64,000 nt of DNA, taken from positions 123,495 to 187,494 of the forward strand of contig JBBSAM010000005.1 in NCBI GenBank assembly GCA_038252255.1, in the 5' to 3' direction. The translations under genes were made by a program, and so were the position numbers. The DNA is from Chersky-806 sp038252255 (GTDB lineage Bacteria > Actinomycetota > Acidimicrobiia > IMCC26256 > JAENVU01). This document shows, piece after piece, positions 42,712 through 51,198 of this stretch. A model generated the notes under the pieces. That model made no database searches. It saw only the letters and a program-made list of their open reading frames with translations, and was not told where the DNA came from. How positions within the stretch are numbered: the stretch's first letter is position 1; each line of letters starts with the position of its first letter.

Positions 42712-42963
42712 GTGAATCACCGCCTTGTGATCCATCCGGCACCACCAGAGACAGCGACAGAGACCGCGACGAGGACAGGGAAAGCCCGAACGATGCATTG
42801 CCACGCCGAGCGCCAGTACCAGGCACCGTTCGGCGTCGCGCGCGTCCGGACGGCCGGTGCTTGCGCCACGCCGAAGTCGGGCTCGTGGTCGATTCTCCCG
42901 ATCACCGGGATGAAGAACGACCCGACTCCCCGGCCCCGACGTCACCCGGTGACCTCGCCGTAG
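42712..42963 (+). CDS. Upstream ORF in the whiB7 leader (83 codons)
   Basis: GTG 42712 directly follows a -10 box and opens an 83-codon frame ending at TAG 42961-42963, before the attenuator hairpin. An internal ATG at 42793 begins MHCHAERQYQAP. I recognise no domain. The 42933-42941 segment (GCCCCGACG) near the end of this ORF is complementary to the 5' arm of the terminator, so its translation state could decide termination. Mycobacterial whiB7 has a leader uORF and attenuator of this kind; equivalence here is inference. Confidence 0.5.
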   Translation: MNHRLVIHPAPPETATETATRTGKARTMHCHAERQYQAPFGVARVRTAGACATPKSGSWSILPITGMKNDPTPRPRRHPVTSP

Positions 42964-42987
42964 CCCACCCGCTACAGCAAACCACCA

Positions 42988-43016
42988 GGCCGTCGGGGCA
43001 ACCCGGCGGCCTTTTT
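42988..43016 (+). terminator. Intrinsic terminator (attenuator) upstream of whiB7
   Basis: GGCCGTCGGG (42988-42997) pairs with CCCGGCGGCC (43002-43011) around a GCAA tetraloop, followed by five T. This is a complete Rho-independent terminator placed inside the leader, 68 nt before the whiB7 start. A competing 9-bp helix between 42933-42941 and 42991-42999 would destroy it. Confidence 0.85.
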
Positions 43017-43083
43017 GCATTTCCGGAGAAGGTCCGCCCACCAGTCCAGAAGAACCCAGCGAGACAAGAGAGAGGGCAAGGCG

Positions 43084-43428
43084 ATGTTCGCCATCGAGAT
43101 CGAGATTGCAGAGGAAGAGGCCTGGCGGGCGGATGCCCTGTGCCGGGATGGTTCTGCGTCCCTGGTGGAGCTGTTCTTCTCGGAGCAGCTCGACGACATT
43201 GCTCGGGCCAAGCAGTTCTGCCGGAGCTGCGAGGTGCGGGGCGAGTGCCTCGCAGCCGCGCTGGATCGGCGTGAGCCCTGGGGTGTCTGGGGCGGCGAGC
43301 TCCTCGCCAACGGCAAGGTGCTCGCGCAGAAGCGGAAACGAGGGCGCCCACCGAAGGTGGCACCCCCCGATCTGCTTCCACCGCTGATCCGGGTCCAGGA
43401 CGTCTTGGCGCAGAAGCAGAGCGCCTGA
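43084..43428 (+). CDS. whiB7: WhiB7-like redox-sensitive transcription factor
   Basis: WhiB proteins carry a 4Fe-4S cluster and bind sigma region 4. The 114-residue protein has the four cluster Cys (20, 46, 49, 55), the turn GVWGG (67-71) within EPWGVWGGEL, and an AT-hook RGRPPK (86-91). The AT-hook after EPWGVWGG is the mark of WhiB7, which switches on intrinsic antibiotic resistance in mycobacteria and Streptomyces. ATG 43084 follows GAGAGAGGGCAAGG. The long leader with uORF and terminator supports the WhiB7 assignment. A strong hairpin follows the gene. Confidence 0.93.
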   Translation: MFAIEIEIAEEEAWRADALCRDGSASLVELFFSEQLDDIARAKQFCRSCEVRGECLAAALDRREPWGVWGGELLANGKVLAQKRKRGRPPKVAPPDLLPPLIRVQDVLAQKQSA

Positions 43429-43459
43429 GGCGACACCGGCCGCAACGATCGCCGCAAAG

Positions 43460-43538
43460 GGGCGGGCCGAGGTGACGGCAAAGGTCTGGGTCGGGGCGTT
43501 GTCCCCCCGACGCCCCGACCTCGAACCTCGGCCCGCCC
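43460..43538 (+). terminator. Nested hairpin after whiB7
   Basis: A 14-bp perfect outer stem (GGGCGGGCCGAGGT with ACCTCGGCCCGCCC) encloses an 11-bp perfect inner stem (GGTCGGGGCGT with ACGCCCCGACC). It separates whiB7 from tRNA-Val. There is no clear U-tract. Confidence 0.65.
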
Positions 43539-43635
43539 GCGGCCAATCCTCGGAGTACCGCTGCGACCGGAAGTGCCGCGAGTCCGGCCGGGGGGCCAGG
43601 GCGCAGGGATCTTCGGAGTACCGTGATCTCCCCTC

Positions 43636-43708
43636 GGGCGCTTAGCTCAGTTGGGAGAGCGCCGCCCTTACAAGGCGGAAGTCGGGGGTTCGAGCCCCTC
43701 AGCGCCCA
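43636..43708 (+). tRNA. tRNA-Val (anticodon TAC)
   Basis: Acceptor GGGCGCT (43636-43642) pairs with AGCGCCC (43701-43707), discriminator A; the loop CTTACAA gives anticodon TAC, and the T arm is intact. CCA is not encoded. The 3' half (43666-43701) is repeated exactly at 47312-47347. Confidence 0.95.
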
Positions 43709-43883
43709 CCCGGAAACAGGAAAGAACACCGACGATTCGGCGTACCGTCGCCGCGACTTCAGCCGATACGACGGCGAGTTCGCATTGGTCGCAGACGCTG
43801 CTTTGAAGTGACGCCGCGTCAGGGTGGTGACAAACTCTCGATTCGGTCCTCTCGGCGGGGGCATCAGTTCTTAGAGGCAGGCG

Positions 43884-46800
43884 ATGTCTTCATCGGTGAC
43901 GGCGACGTTCGTGTTCACGGATCTCGTGGACTCGACCGCGACGGCGGCACGGTTGGGTCCCGCGGCGGCCGAGGAGCTGCGCCAGACGCATTTTCGGTTG
44001 TTGCGGGGCGCGGTCGCGGCGTCGGGCGGGACCGAGGTGAAGAACCTGGGTGACGGCCTGATGGTGATGTATTCGTCGCCGAGCCGGGCGCTCTCCGGTG
44101 CGGCGGGGATGCTGCAGGCAATCGAGCATCACAACCGGTCAGCAGATGAGCCGCTCGGTGTGCGGATCGGGATCAGCGCAGGTGAAGCGGTCGAGGAAGA
44201 CGACGACTTCTTCGGTGATCCGGTGGTGGAGGCAGCCCGGCTCTGTGCAGCGGCGCAGGGCGGCCAGATTCTTGCAGCGGACCTGGTGCGGTTGATGGTG
44301 GGCCGTCACGCGACGCAGTCGTTCGTCGAGTTGGGCGCGTTGGAGTTGAAGGGCCTGCCGGAGCCGGTGGACGTGGTGGAGGTGTTGTGGGAACCGGCAA
44401 CCGTGGCGGGGTCGGTGCCGCTGCCGGGCCGGTTGGTGGGTGCGGCGACGGATGCGTTATTTGGGTTCTTCGGCCGCGCGGCTGAGTTGGCGGTAGTGGA
44501 CGAGGCGATGAAGCGTGCGAACACGTCGCGGCGGTGTCAGGTCGTGTTCGTGGCGGGTGAGGCGGGGATGGGCAAGACCGCGCTCGTAGCGCAGATCGCC
44601 CGTACTGCGCACAGTGAGGGCGCGGTGGTGTTGTTCGGTCACGCCGATGAGGATCTCGGAGTGGCGTATCAGCCGTGGATCGAGGCACTGAAGTTGCTGG
44701 TCCGCGACAGCGATCCAACGCTTGTGGGCGAGTTGCCGTCCGCGCAGCGCGTCGCGTTGGCCCGTTTGGTTCCCGAGGTGGGCGGCGATGGGCGGGTTGC
44801 CGACCCTGACATGGAGCGGTTGTTGTTGTTGGAAGCGACCAGCGAGCTGCTCGCGGCCGCGTCCCAGCGGTCTCCGGTGCTGGTGGTGTTGGACGACTTG
44901 CATTGGGCCGACACGGCGAGCTTGCAGCTGTTGCGTCATGTGATCAGTTCGACGACGCCGATGAACATGACGATCGCGTGCACCTATCGGGACACCGATC
45001 TGGGTCGGGGTGATCCACTGACGAAGCTGCTGGCGGACATGCACCGGGAAGCGAACGTCACCCGGCTCCCGCTCGCGGGGCTCGAAGACAACGAGCTGGT
45101 TGAGTTGTTGGCGGCTGCTGCTGGTCATGAGCTCGACGAGGACGGTGTCGGGCTCGCGCACGCGCTGCGCCGCGAGACTGACGGGAATCCGTTTTTCACT
45201 GCCGAGATGCTCCGCCATCTTGGGGAGACGGGCGGGATCGTGCTCGGCGACGATGGCCGCTGGTCGCTGACCGGCACATTCGAGGAGCTGGGATTACCAA
45301 GCAGTGTCCGTGACGTGGTCGGGCGGCGAGTCGAACGTTTGGGCGACGAGGCGTTGCGGGTCTTGTGCTTAGCGTCGGTGATAGGCCGCGAGTTCGACCA
45401 CAACCTGCTCGCCCGGCTCGCGGACGTTGACGAAGACCGACTCTTGGACCTCCTCGACTCTGCGGTTAGCGCCGCGGTGCTCGTCGAGAGCAGAACCGCG
45501 GACCGGTATCGGTTCGCGCACGCCCTGATTCAACACAGTCTCTACGACGAGCTCAGCCCGGCCCGACGGCAACGAGCCCACCAACGCGTCGCCGAGACCC
45601 TCGAAACCCGAACGACGGCGGAGGATGCGGCGACGCTCGGCGAGCTCGCACACCACTGGGTCGCCGCCACCCGACCAGCGGACCTCGACAAGGCTCTCGG
45701 ATATGTCCGGCGCGCTGGTGACGCCGCGCGTGAAGCGCTCGCGCCCGACGATGCCGTTCGGTGGTATCAACAAGCGCTCGACCTCGTCGCCCGGCAGACG
45801 CCACCAAACGATCACGAGCGTGCTGAGCTCCTCGCGGTCCTAGGAACCGTCCAGTGCCAAGCCGAACAGCCCGAGTACCGCGAGACGCTCATCGAAGCAG
45901 GCACCCTCGCCATCCAACTCGACCGCACGGACATCGTTGTCCAAGCCGCGCTCGGCTTCGGACAACACTTCGCGATCCAGAGCGGCGACAACGCCGCAAA
46001 GCCGCTCATCCGGGCCGCCGTCGATCGCATCGGCATCGAGCCGACACCTTCCCGAGCCCGGCTGCTCGCCAAGCTCAGCATCACTTACGATGCCGCGGTC
46101 GAGTCAGGTGACCGCTACGCCTTGGCGCTCCAGGCGGTCGACGCTGCACGACAGACCCGCGACGACGCCACCTTCATCAATGTCGTCGAGGCCACCCACC
46201 TGACGTTGGCCACACCCGACCGGCGCGACCAACACCTCGACGATCTGCAACGTGCCCTCACGATCGCCGACCGGCTCGGCGACCCGGTGCTCCGGTGCCG
46301 AATTCGTTACGCGGCGATGTGGGCTCGATATCAACAGGTCGATCTGGCCGGAGCCGACACCATCCTCGGCGAGATGGAATCCCTCGACGAGATGGTGGGG
46401 CTGCCCTATCTGGCCTGGACAGTGATGGAGTTCATTACGGGCCGGACGCTGCTCGCTGGACGCTTCAGTGAGGCGGAAGCCGTGAACGAGCGGATGCTGG
46501 AGGTCGGCACTACGGCTCCGGACGCCTTGAGCGCATACGGCGGGCTCCTCTATGCCATTCGATGGCACCAAGGCCGCATCGCCGAGGTCGCGGACTTCTT
46601 TCTCGACATCGCTCGCGACAATCAATCTCTCGCGGCCCTGCGCGCGACCGTCCCGCTGATGCTCTGCGAGCTCGGGCGCATCGACGAGGCTCACGAGCTC
46701 CTGGCCGCCGAAGCCGTTACCAACTTCGACTTCCCCTACGACGCGATGTGGCTCGTCTCGATGGCCAGCGTGGCGGATGCCGCCGTCATCACGGCAGATC

Positions 46801-47162
46801 ACCCGGCCGCCCACGCACTTGTTGAACGTCTCGCGCCCTACGCGAACCACGTCATCTCGCCCGCGGGAGTTTCTCTGAACGGGGCGGTCGCCCGCCCCCT
46901 CGCGCGGGCTGCCACCCTCCTTGGGGACTACGACCAGGCCGAAGAGTGGTTCGCCATCGCACACGACATCCACGCCCGACTTCAAGCCCCGTACTGGACC
47001 GCGCACGGCCAGCTCGACCATGCCGACCTCTGCCTCGCGCGCCGCGCCGACGGCGACCTCGAACGCGCACGCGAGCTTGCGACCACCGCTGGGGCCACCG
47101 CGGCCGAGTACGGCTGCGCCGGACTCACCAGACGCGCCGACGCCTTGCTCGCCATTCTCTGA
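43884..47162 (+). CDS. Class III cyclase-homology / AAA ATPase / TPR regulator in the tRNA-Val insertion
   Basis: The 1092-residue protein starts with a class III cyclase domain (about residues 6-170; FVFTDLVDSTATAARLG and VKNLGDGLMVMY with metal Asp residues), followed by a signal-transduction ATPase (Walker A VAGEAGMGKTALV near 228; Walker B VLVVLDDLHWADT) and about 500 residues of TPR-like helices. It has no C-terminal LuxR HTH and no zinc ribbon. Nucleotide product is not predictable. AGAGGCAGG precedes ATG 43884. It is the only gene between the tRNA-Val repeats and resembles the gene at 31824-35273. Confidence 0.85.
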   Translation: MSSSVTATFVFTDLVDSTATAARLGPAAAEELRQTHFRLLRGAVAASGGTEVKNLGDGLMVMYSSPSRALSGAAGMLQAIEHHNRSADEPLGVRIGISAGEAVEEDDDFFGDPVVEAARLCAAAQGGQILAADLVRLMVGRHATQSFVELGALELKGLPEPVDVVEVLWEPATVAGSVPLPGRLVGAATDALFGFFGRAAELAVVDEAMKRANTSRRCQVVFVAGEAGMGKTALVAQIARTAHSEGAVVLFGHADEDLGVAYQPWIEALKLLVRDSDPTLVGELPSAQRVALARLVPEVGGDGRVADPDMERLLLLEATSELLAAASQRSPVLVVLDDLHWADTASLQLLRHVISSTTPMNMTIACTYRDTDLGRGDPLTKLLADMHREANVTRLPLAGLEDNELVELLAAAAGHELDEDGVGLAHALRRETDGNPFFTAEMLRHLGETGGIVLGDDGRWSLTGTFEELGLPSSVRDVVGRRVERLGDEALRVLCLASVIGREFDHNLLARLADVDEDRLLDLLDSAVSAAVLVESRTADRYRFAHALIQHSLYDELSPARRQRAHQRVAETLETRTTAEDAATLGELAHHWVAATRPADLDKALGYVRRAGDAAREALAPDDAVRWYQQALDLVARQTPPNDHERAELLAVLGTVQCQAEQPEYRETLIEAGTLAIQLDRTDIVVQAALGFGQHFAIQSGDNAAKPLIRAAVDRIGIEPTPSRARLLAKLSITYDAAVESGDRYALALQAVDAARQTRDDATFINVVEATHLTLATPDRRDQHLDDLQRALTIADRLGDPVLRCRIRYAAMWARYQQVDLAGADTILGEMESLDEMVGLPYLAWTVMEFITGRTLLAGRFSEAEAVNERMLEVGTTAPDALSAYGGLLYAIRWHQGRIAEVADFFLDIARDNQSLAALRATVPLMLCELGRIDEAHELLAAEAVTNFDFPYDAMWLVSMASVADAAVITADHPAAHALVERLAPYANHVISPAGVSLNGAVARPLARAATLLGDYDQAEEWFAIAHDIHARLQAPYWTAHGQLDHADLCLARRADGDLERARELATTAGATAAEYGCAGLTRRADALLAIL

Positions 47163-47311
47163 CTCGACGCACACCGTGGTGCGCGACCTCCGAAACCCAA
47201 CCTCCGGAATGCGCGTGACATCGGTGCAGGTGGGGGAGTTGCCCGCGATCGGCGGGCTCGAGAGCCCTGCATACAAGGCGTACACGGTCACCCAGAAAGA
47301 ACGCACGGAGT

Positions 47312-47347
47312 CCTTACAAGGCGGAAGTCGGGGGTTCGAGCCCCTCA
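47312..47347 (+). repeat. Partial tRNA-Val copy (attachment-site-like direct repeat)
   Basis: Thirty-six bases match tRNA-Val positions 43666-43701 exactly and continue with scattered matches to about 47355. The acceptor 5' half is absent, so no functional tRNA forms here. The other bases of the 455-nt gap 47163-47617 hold no recognisable gene; a CATATAG word near 47541 could be a -10 box for the next gene. Confidence 0.85.
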
Positions 47348-47617
47348 ACGCCTACCGAGGACATTGACTATTTCGTAAGCCGCCACTTCGAATCACGCCG
47401 GATTTCCGGGCCACAGCCGCGGTCGTGAGCAGACGTTGAGGATCCGCGTCTTCGCGTTTGGGCAGGTCAGCATGCCCGGAACGAGCTTTCCGGCACCCAC
47501 CAGGACGCGCGCGCTCAAGTTTCGGCCGGACTTCCGTCGACATATAGGACCTTGGGTTGCTCGCGGCTGACGCCGTGGTGGGGGGCTCGACACACTGTCG
47601 AGCAAGGGACGTACCAA

Positions 47618-49519
47618 ATGCCGCTCCCGCTTTTTCGTGCTCTCTCGCGTGGGTCCGCCGATCGACCTCGCGTCTTCCGCCGGACAATCGTGGTCGGTGT
47701 CGTCTGCCTCGTCGTCGTTCTCGCCGCGACCGCGGCTGGAAGCATGACGCTGGTGACAACCCTCAACGCTGGTGACGGTGTGACCGTTTCCTGCAACGGA
47801 AGGTCCCTCACTCAGACGCGTCTCTCCGCGACGCGTCGTCAGCTCCGATGCACCGGCACCACGACGACAACGAGGACCCCGCCGCCGCCACCGCCCCCCG
47901 GACGGCCGTTGCGGGCGGCTTTCTATTACGGGTGGTACCCGTCGACGTGGAGCTCGGGAAGCAACTACCACCCGACCGCCGGGCAATACTCGTCAACCGA
48001 CGCGACCGTCGTTCATCAACAAGTCACCGACGCCGAATACGCGCACGTCGACGCGTTCATCGCGTCATGGTGGGGCGCAGGCACACGAACCGATCAGGCA
48101 GTCCCGACCGAGCTGCGTGCCTCGGACGGGACGAGCGTCAAGTGGGCGCTCTACTACGAGGCCGAGGGTTACACGAACCCGTCGTCGTCATTGATCGGCG
48201 GAGACCTTTCCTATCTCACCAAGAACTACGCGTCTGACCCGAACTATTTGCACCGCAATGGGAAGCCCGTCCTGTTCGTATACGGGGACGGGACCGATGG
48301 GTGCAGCATGGTCGATCGGTGGCGCGCCGCGCACGGCTCCGCTGACTGGTTCATCGTCCTGAAGGTGTTCGGCGGGTACCGGACGTGTCCCCAGCAGCCC
48401 GACTCGTGGCACCAATACGGGCCCGCAGCCCGGACAGACCATCAGGCCGGCTACTCGTTCAGCGTCTCGCCGGGGTTCTGGAAGTCCGGCGAATCGGTCC
48501 GTCTCGCCCGCGACCCGGCTGCGTTCGCGACGGCGGTTCGGTCGATGGTCGCGTCAGGTGAGCCGTGGCAGCTGGTCACGACCTGGAACGAGTGGGGCGA
48601 GGGCTCGCCGGTCGAACCGGCCCTCGAATACGGCCGGACGTATCTCGACATCCTCCACAACAACGGCGCTATCGCTGCGACCCCGCCACCCCCGCCACCC
48701 CCGCCGCCAACCCCGGCGCCCTCGGCGGCTTGCAACAACGGGCGGACCGCGCCGTTGCAGTACCAGAAGGTCGTCGTGTTCTCGTTCGAGAACCGCAAGT
48801 GGTCCGACGTCGGTGGCGCGGGGTTCGGATCGATGCCGTACCTGCATTCGCTCGCCGCGTCGTGCTCGTACTTCAGTTCCTGGACCGAGACCAACACCTC
48901 CCAGAACAGCCTGACGCAGTACGGCGGCCAGGTGACCGGGGCGTTCCAATCGGGCCTGGTCAACGACTGCTCGCCGTCGGCGACATGCTCGACGACCGCG
49001 AACAACATCTTCCGCCAGGCACGAGCGGCGGGGAAGACCGCGATCAACTACGTCGAAGGCGCCACGACGGGCTGCTCGGCGAGCGGCAACGCGGCCAAGC
49101 ATGTTCCGACCCTCTACCTGTGGGGCGCGGACGATCGTTCGTTCTGTAGCGCTCAGACGCGACCCTTCAGCGAGTTCAACCCGGACAGCCTGCCGAACTT
49201 CGCGTTCATCAGCCCGACCCTGTGCAACGACGGTCACGACTGCTCCAACAGCACCGTCGACGACTGGGCGCGGACGCACGTGCAGCCCGTGCTCGACTCC
49301 ACGGCCTACAAGGCGGGCCAAGTCGCGGTGTTCATCTGGTACGACGAGGACGCCCCGGTGCCGAACATGCAGATCACGCCCACCGCCCGGCCCGGCCCGT
49401 TCGCCACCAGCGGGATCGGGTACGCGTCGACGCTTCGGGCGTGGGAATCCATGCTCGGCTTCCCCTGCCTCGCCAACGCCTGTACCGCGCCGGACATGCG
49501 GACCGTCGCAGGAATCTGA
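47618..49519 (+). CDS. Exported GH99-like glycosidase fused to a phosphoesterase-like domain
   Basis: This 633-residue protein has an N-terminal membrane segment (about 21-45), a Thr/Pro linker, a GH99/GH71-like domain (about 98-350; AFYYGWYPSTW at its start and TWNEWGEGSPVEP at its end, the acidic motif of endo-mannosidase-like folds), a poly-Pro linker (about 356-368) and a second domain (about 370-633; VVFSFENRKW, NSLTQYGGQV, FAFISPTLCNDGHDC, VAVFIWYDED) resembling the acid phosphatase/phospholipase C alkaline-phosphatase-like family. Metal residues Glu, Asn, His and Asp are in those motifs. ATG 47618 follows AAGGGAC. The role could be trimming surface glycans; this is inference. Confidence 0.75.
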   Translation: MPLPLFRALSRGSADRPRVFRRTIVVGVVCLVVVLAATAAGSMTLVTTLNAGDGVTVSCNGRSLTQTRLSATRRQLRCTGTTTTTRTPPPPPPPGRPLRAAFYYGWYPSTWSSGSNYHPTAGQYSSTDATVVHQQVTDAEYAHVDAFIASWWGAGTRTDQAVPTELRASDGTSVKWALYYEAEGYTNPSSSLIGGDLSYLTKNYASDPNYLHRNGKPVLFVYGDGTDGCSMVDRWRAAHGSADWFIVLKVFGGYRTCPQQPDSWHQYGPAARTDHQAGYSFSVSPGFWKSGESVRLARDPAAFATAVRSMVASGEPWQLVTTWNEWGEGSPVEPALEYGRTYLDILHNNGAIAATPPPPPPPPPTPAPSAACNNGRTAPLQYQKVVVFSFENRKWSDVGGAGFGSMPYLHSLAASCSYFSSWTETNTSQNSLTQYGGQVTGAFQSGLVNDCSPSATCSTTANNIFRQARAAGKTAINYVEGATTGCSASGNAAKHVPTLYLWGADDRSFCSAQTRPFSEFNPDSLPNFAFISPTLCNDGHDCSNSTVDDWARTHVQPVLDSTAYKAGQVAVFIWYDEDAPVPNMQITPTARPGPFATSGIGYASTLRAWESMLGFPCLANACTAPDMRTVAGI

Positions 49520-49926
49520 CATGTCGACAGGCCGGCGACCTCGATGGCCCGACAGCTCTCGAACGTCTTCACCGGACTCGACGTGACATGCCGCTCCGCA
49601 GCTACCGCATTCGCGTTCGAACACCGACTCATGACGTGAACGCGGGACCCCTCAAGAACAACCGCCGGACTCGGGGACCTCTCCCCAAGAGGCGGTGGGG
49701 ACGGGGACAGGTTCGCCTGCCTGGGGGCCGTGGGCGACCCTGTCCGCGCGTCCCGGTGACCGGTCGGGGTTCGGATCCGTCTGGCCCCATGGGGGTGGAG
49801 GCCAGACGCCCGGCCCTGACTTGATGCCACCCGAGGTGCATGGAGAGGATGGCGAAATCCTCGGGCACCGCGGTGGCAACCAGCCACGCTAGCCGGGAGC
49901 CGTGACCGAATGCAATCATGCATTAG
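49520..49926. other. 407-nt non-coding gap with inverted repeats
   Basis: No convincing gene is present on either strand. Several GC-rich inverted repeats occur: CGTCTGGCC with GGCCAGACG (about 49777-49812), and GGACGGGGACAGG pairing loosely with CCTGTCCGCGCGTCC (about 49696-49755). They could be terminators for the upstream gene or a structured RNA; no known RNA family was recognised. Confidence 0.4.
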
Positions 49927-50631
49927 GTGGTCGCCGCTCAGCGTCGGAGTCGTTCTGTGGTGCAGTCTGGGCGGATGCCGGAAACCGGGGTGAAGGGCTG
50001 CCTGTACGAGAAGGCCTTGGACCTAATGGGTCGCCAGGGCATCGCGGCGACCCCGACCCGGGAGATCATCGCGGCAGCCGGGATCCGTAACCCGTCGGCG
50101 ATCTCGTATCACTTCGGCTCCAAAGCCGGACTCGTCGATGCGCTCGCCACTGAGGTCCAAGGTGTCATCGTCGAGGCGGTCCGAGAGCAGACCGCATTGG
50201 CCGCACGGCCGGAGAGGCCGACGGTGACCGAGTGGGTCGCCCCGGTGATCGACGCGGCGATCACGCTGCTCGGGTCGGAGCGGGGATGTCTGCTGGCTCG
50301 GGTGTGGTGGGAGTTCGACGGTTACCTCCAACCGGAGTCTCTCGAAGCCTTCCTGAGTGGTCGTAGCGAAGTCGCAACGGCGTGGCGGGCCGCGATCGTC
50401 ACGGCGTTGCCGCAGTTCCCCGCCCAGATCGGTCTGGCCCGCAATGTCGCCATGCTGCGCACCGTTGCGTGGATGGTTGCTCGCATGGCCTCGATGAACC
50501 TCGCAAACGACTCGTTCATCGCCGGGCACCACGCCCGTTTTCGACTTTGGCTCGAAGAGATCACTGTCACGTTGCTGAGCACACCCACCACGCTCACCAA
50601 CGAAGACGTGCGCGGACCGGACTACACCTAA
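49927..50631 (+). CDS. TetR-family transcriptional regulator
   Basis: The protein (234 residues from GTG 49927, or 218 from ATG 49975) has a TetR HTH: YEKALDLMGRQGIAATPTREIIAAAGIRNPSAISYHFGSKAGLVDALA in consecutive helices, followed by an all-helical ligand domain with no recognised specificity. Neither start has a good ribosome-binding site. The flanking genes do not suggest a target. Confidence 0.87.
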   Translation: MVAAQRRSRSVVQSGRMPETGVKGCLYEKALDLMGRQGIAATPTREIIAAAGIRNPSAISYHFGSKAGLVDALATEVQGVIVEAVREQTALAARPERPTVTEWVAPVIDAAITLLGSERGCLLARVWWEFDGYLQPESLEAFLSGRSEVATAWRAAIVTALPQFPAQIGLARNVAMLRTVAWMVARMASMNLANDSFIAGHHARFRLWLEEITVTLLSTPTTLTNEDVRGPDYT

Positions 50632-50754
50632 ACCCCGCTCCCAGGCCGACCGGCCCGCGGCGGCGTGAGCGGTCACAAGTTCACGGAACCTGCAACAGAC
50701 CCTCCAGCGCGTCATCGGGGCCTGCCGCAAGTTCACCGTCTGGGAGACGTGGGA

Positions 50755-51198
50755 TCAGTTCACCGAGAACGTCGAGTGCATGCCTTGCTTGAAGTGGCTG
50801 AGCTTGGTGCCGTCCGCTTCATCGTCGACGATGTTGCAGAAGATCACGTAGTCGCCCGCCTTGAGGTCGAACGAGATCGACTTCGTCTTCCCGACCGGTA
50901 CGTCTTCGACCTCACCGATTTGGTCGGCCTTCACCATCTGTTCCTCGTCAACCGCGCCGTCGGCGTCGGTCGGCAGGTCGGCGGCGCTCTTGGCTCGCAC
51001 GATCACCATCTCGTGTACCTCGGTGCCGATGTTGTCGGCGGTGAAGTCTGTCTCACCGGCATCGACGTCGATCGGGTCGGGCGTGACCGCGAACTCCTTG
51101 AGGCTCACATCCACGCCGGTGGTGTCGCTCCCACCACTACAGCCCACGAGGAGAGCGGCGAGCACGACGACGGGTACAGCGATCGATTGAGCTCGCAC
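50755..51198 (-). CDS. Cupredoxin-like lipoprotein
   Basis: The 147-residue protein starts at GTG 51198 behind GGGAGG, with a lipoprotein signal LLVGC (Cys20). The cupredoxin core reads VSLKEFAVTPDPIDVDAG, EVHEMVIV (His), YVIFCNIV (Cys) and SHFKQGMHSTFSV (His, Met), so type 1 copper ligands appear present. A variable acidic insertion separates the first His from the Cys. It is related to the two cupredoxins of the oxidase cluster but stands alone here. Confidence 0.83.
   Translation of the reverse strand: MRAQSIAVPVVVLAALLVGCSGGSDTTGVDVSLKEFAVTPDPIDVDAGETDFTADNIGTEVHEMVIVRAKSAADLPTDADGAVDEEQMVKADQIGEVEDVPVGKTKSISFDLKAGDYVIFCNIVDDEADGTKLSHFKQGMHSTFSVN

Larger units (their letters stand above)
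43666..47347. mobile_element. Putative tRNA-Val-associated insertion bracketed by a 36-bp direct repeat
   Basis: The last part of tRNA-Val (43666-43701, anticodon loop to T arm) is repeated without mismatch at 47312-47347, with imperfect identity for eight more bases. This is the usual result of site-specific integration at a tRNA 3' end, where the intact tRNA marks one end and a partial copy the other. The 3.65 kb between the repeats holds a single large gene (43884-47162), whose codon use is visibly richer in TTG and GTT than its neighbours in its first half. No integrase, excisionase or relaxase is inside, so the element is either a decayed remnant or was moved by another element's enzyme. 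Confidence 0.6.

Noticed and set aside
42902..43864. Minus-strand frame containing LRGSNPRLPPCKGGALPTELS
   Set aside because: This peptide is the usual artefact of translating across a tRNA gene, here tRNA-Val; the same occurs over its partial copy near 47300.
49306..49923. A 205-codon minus-strand frame across the gap at 49520-49926
   Set aside because: It is Arg/Pro-rich, partly antisense to the GH99-like gene, and has no ribosome-binding site or domain.
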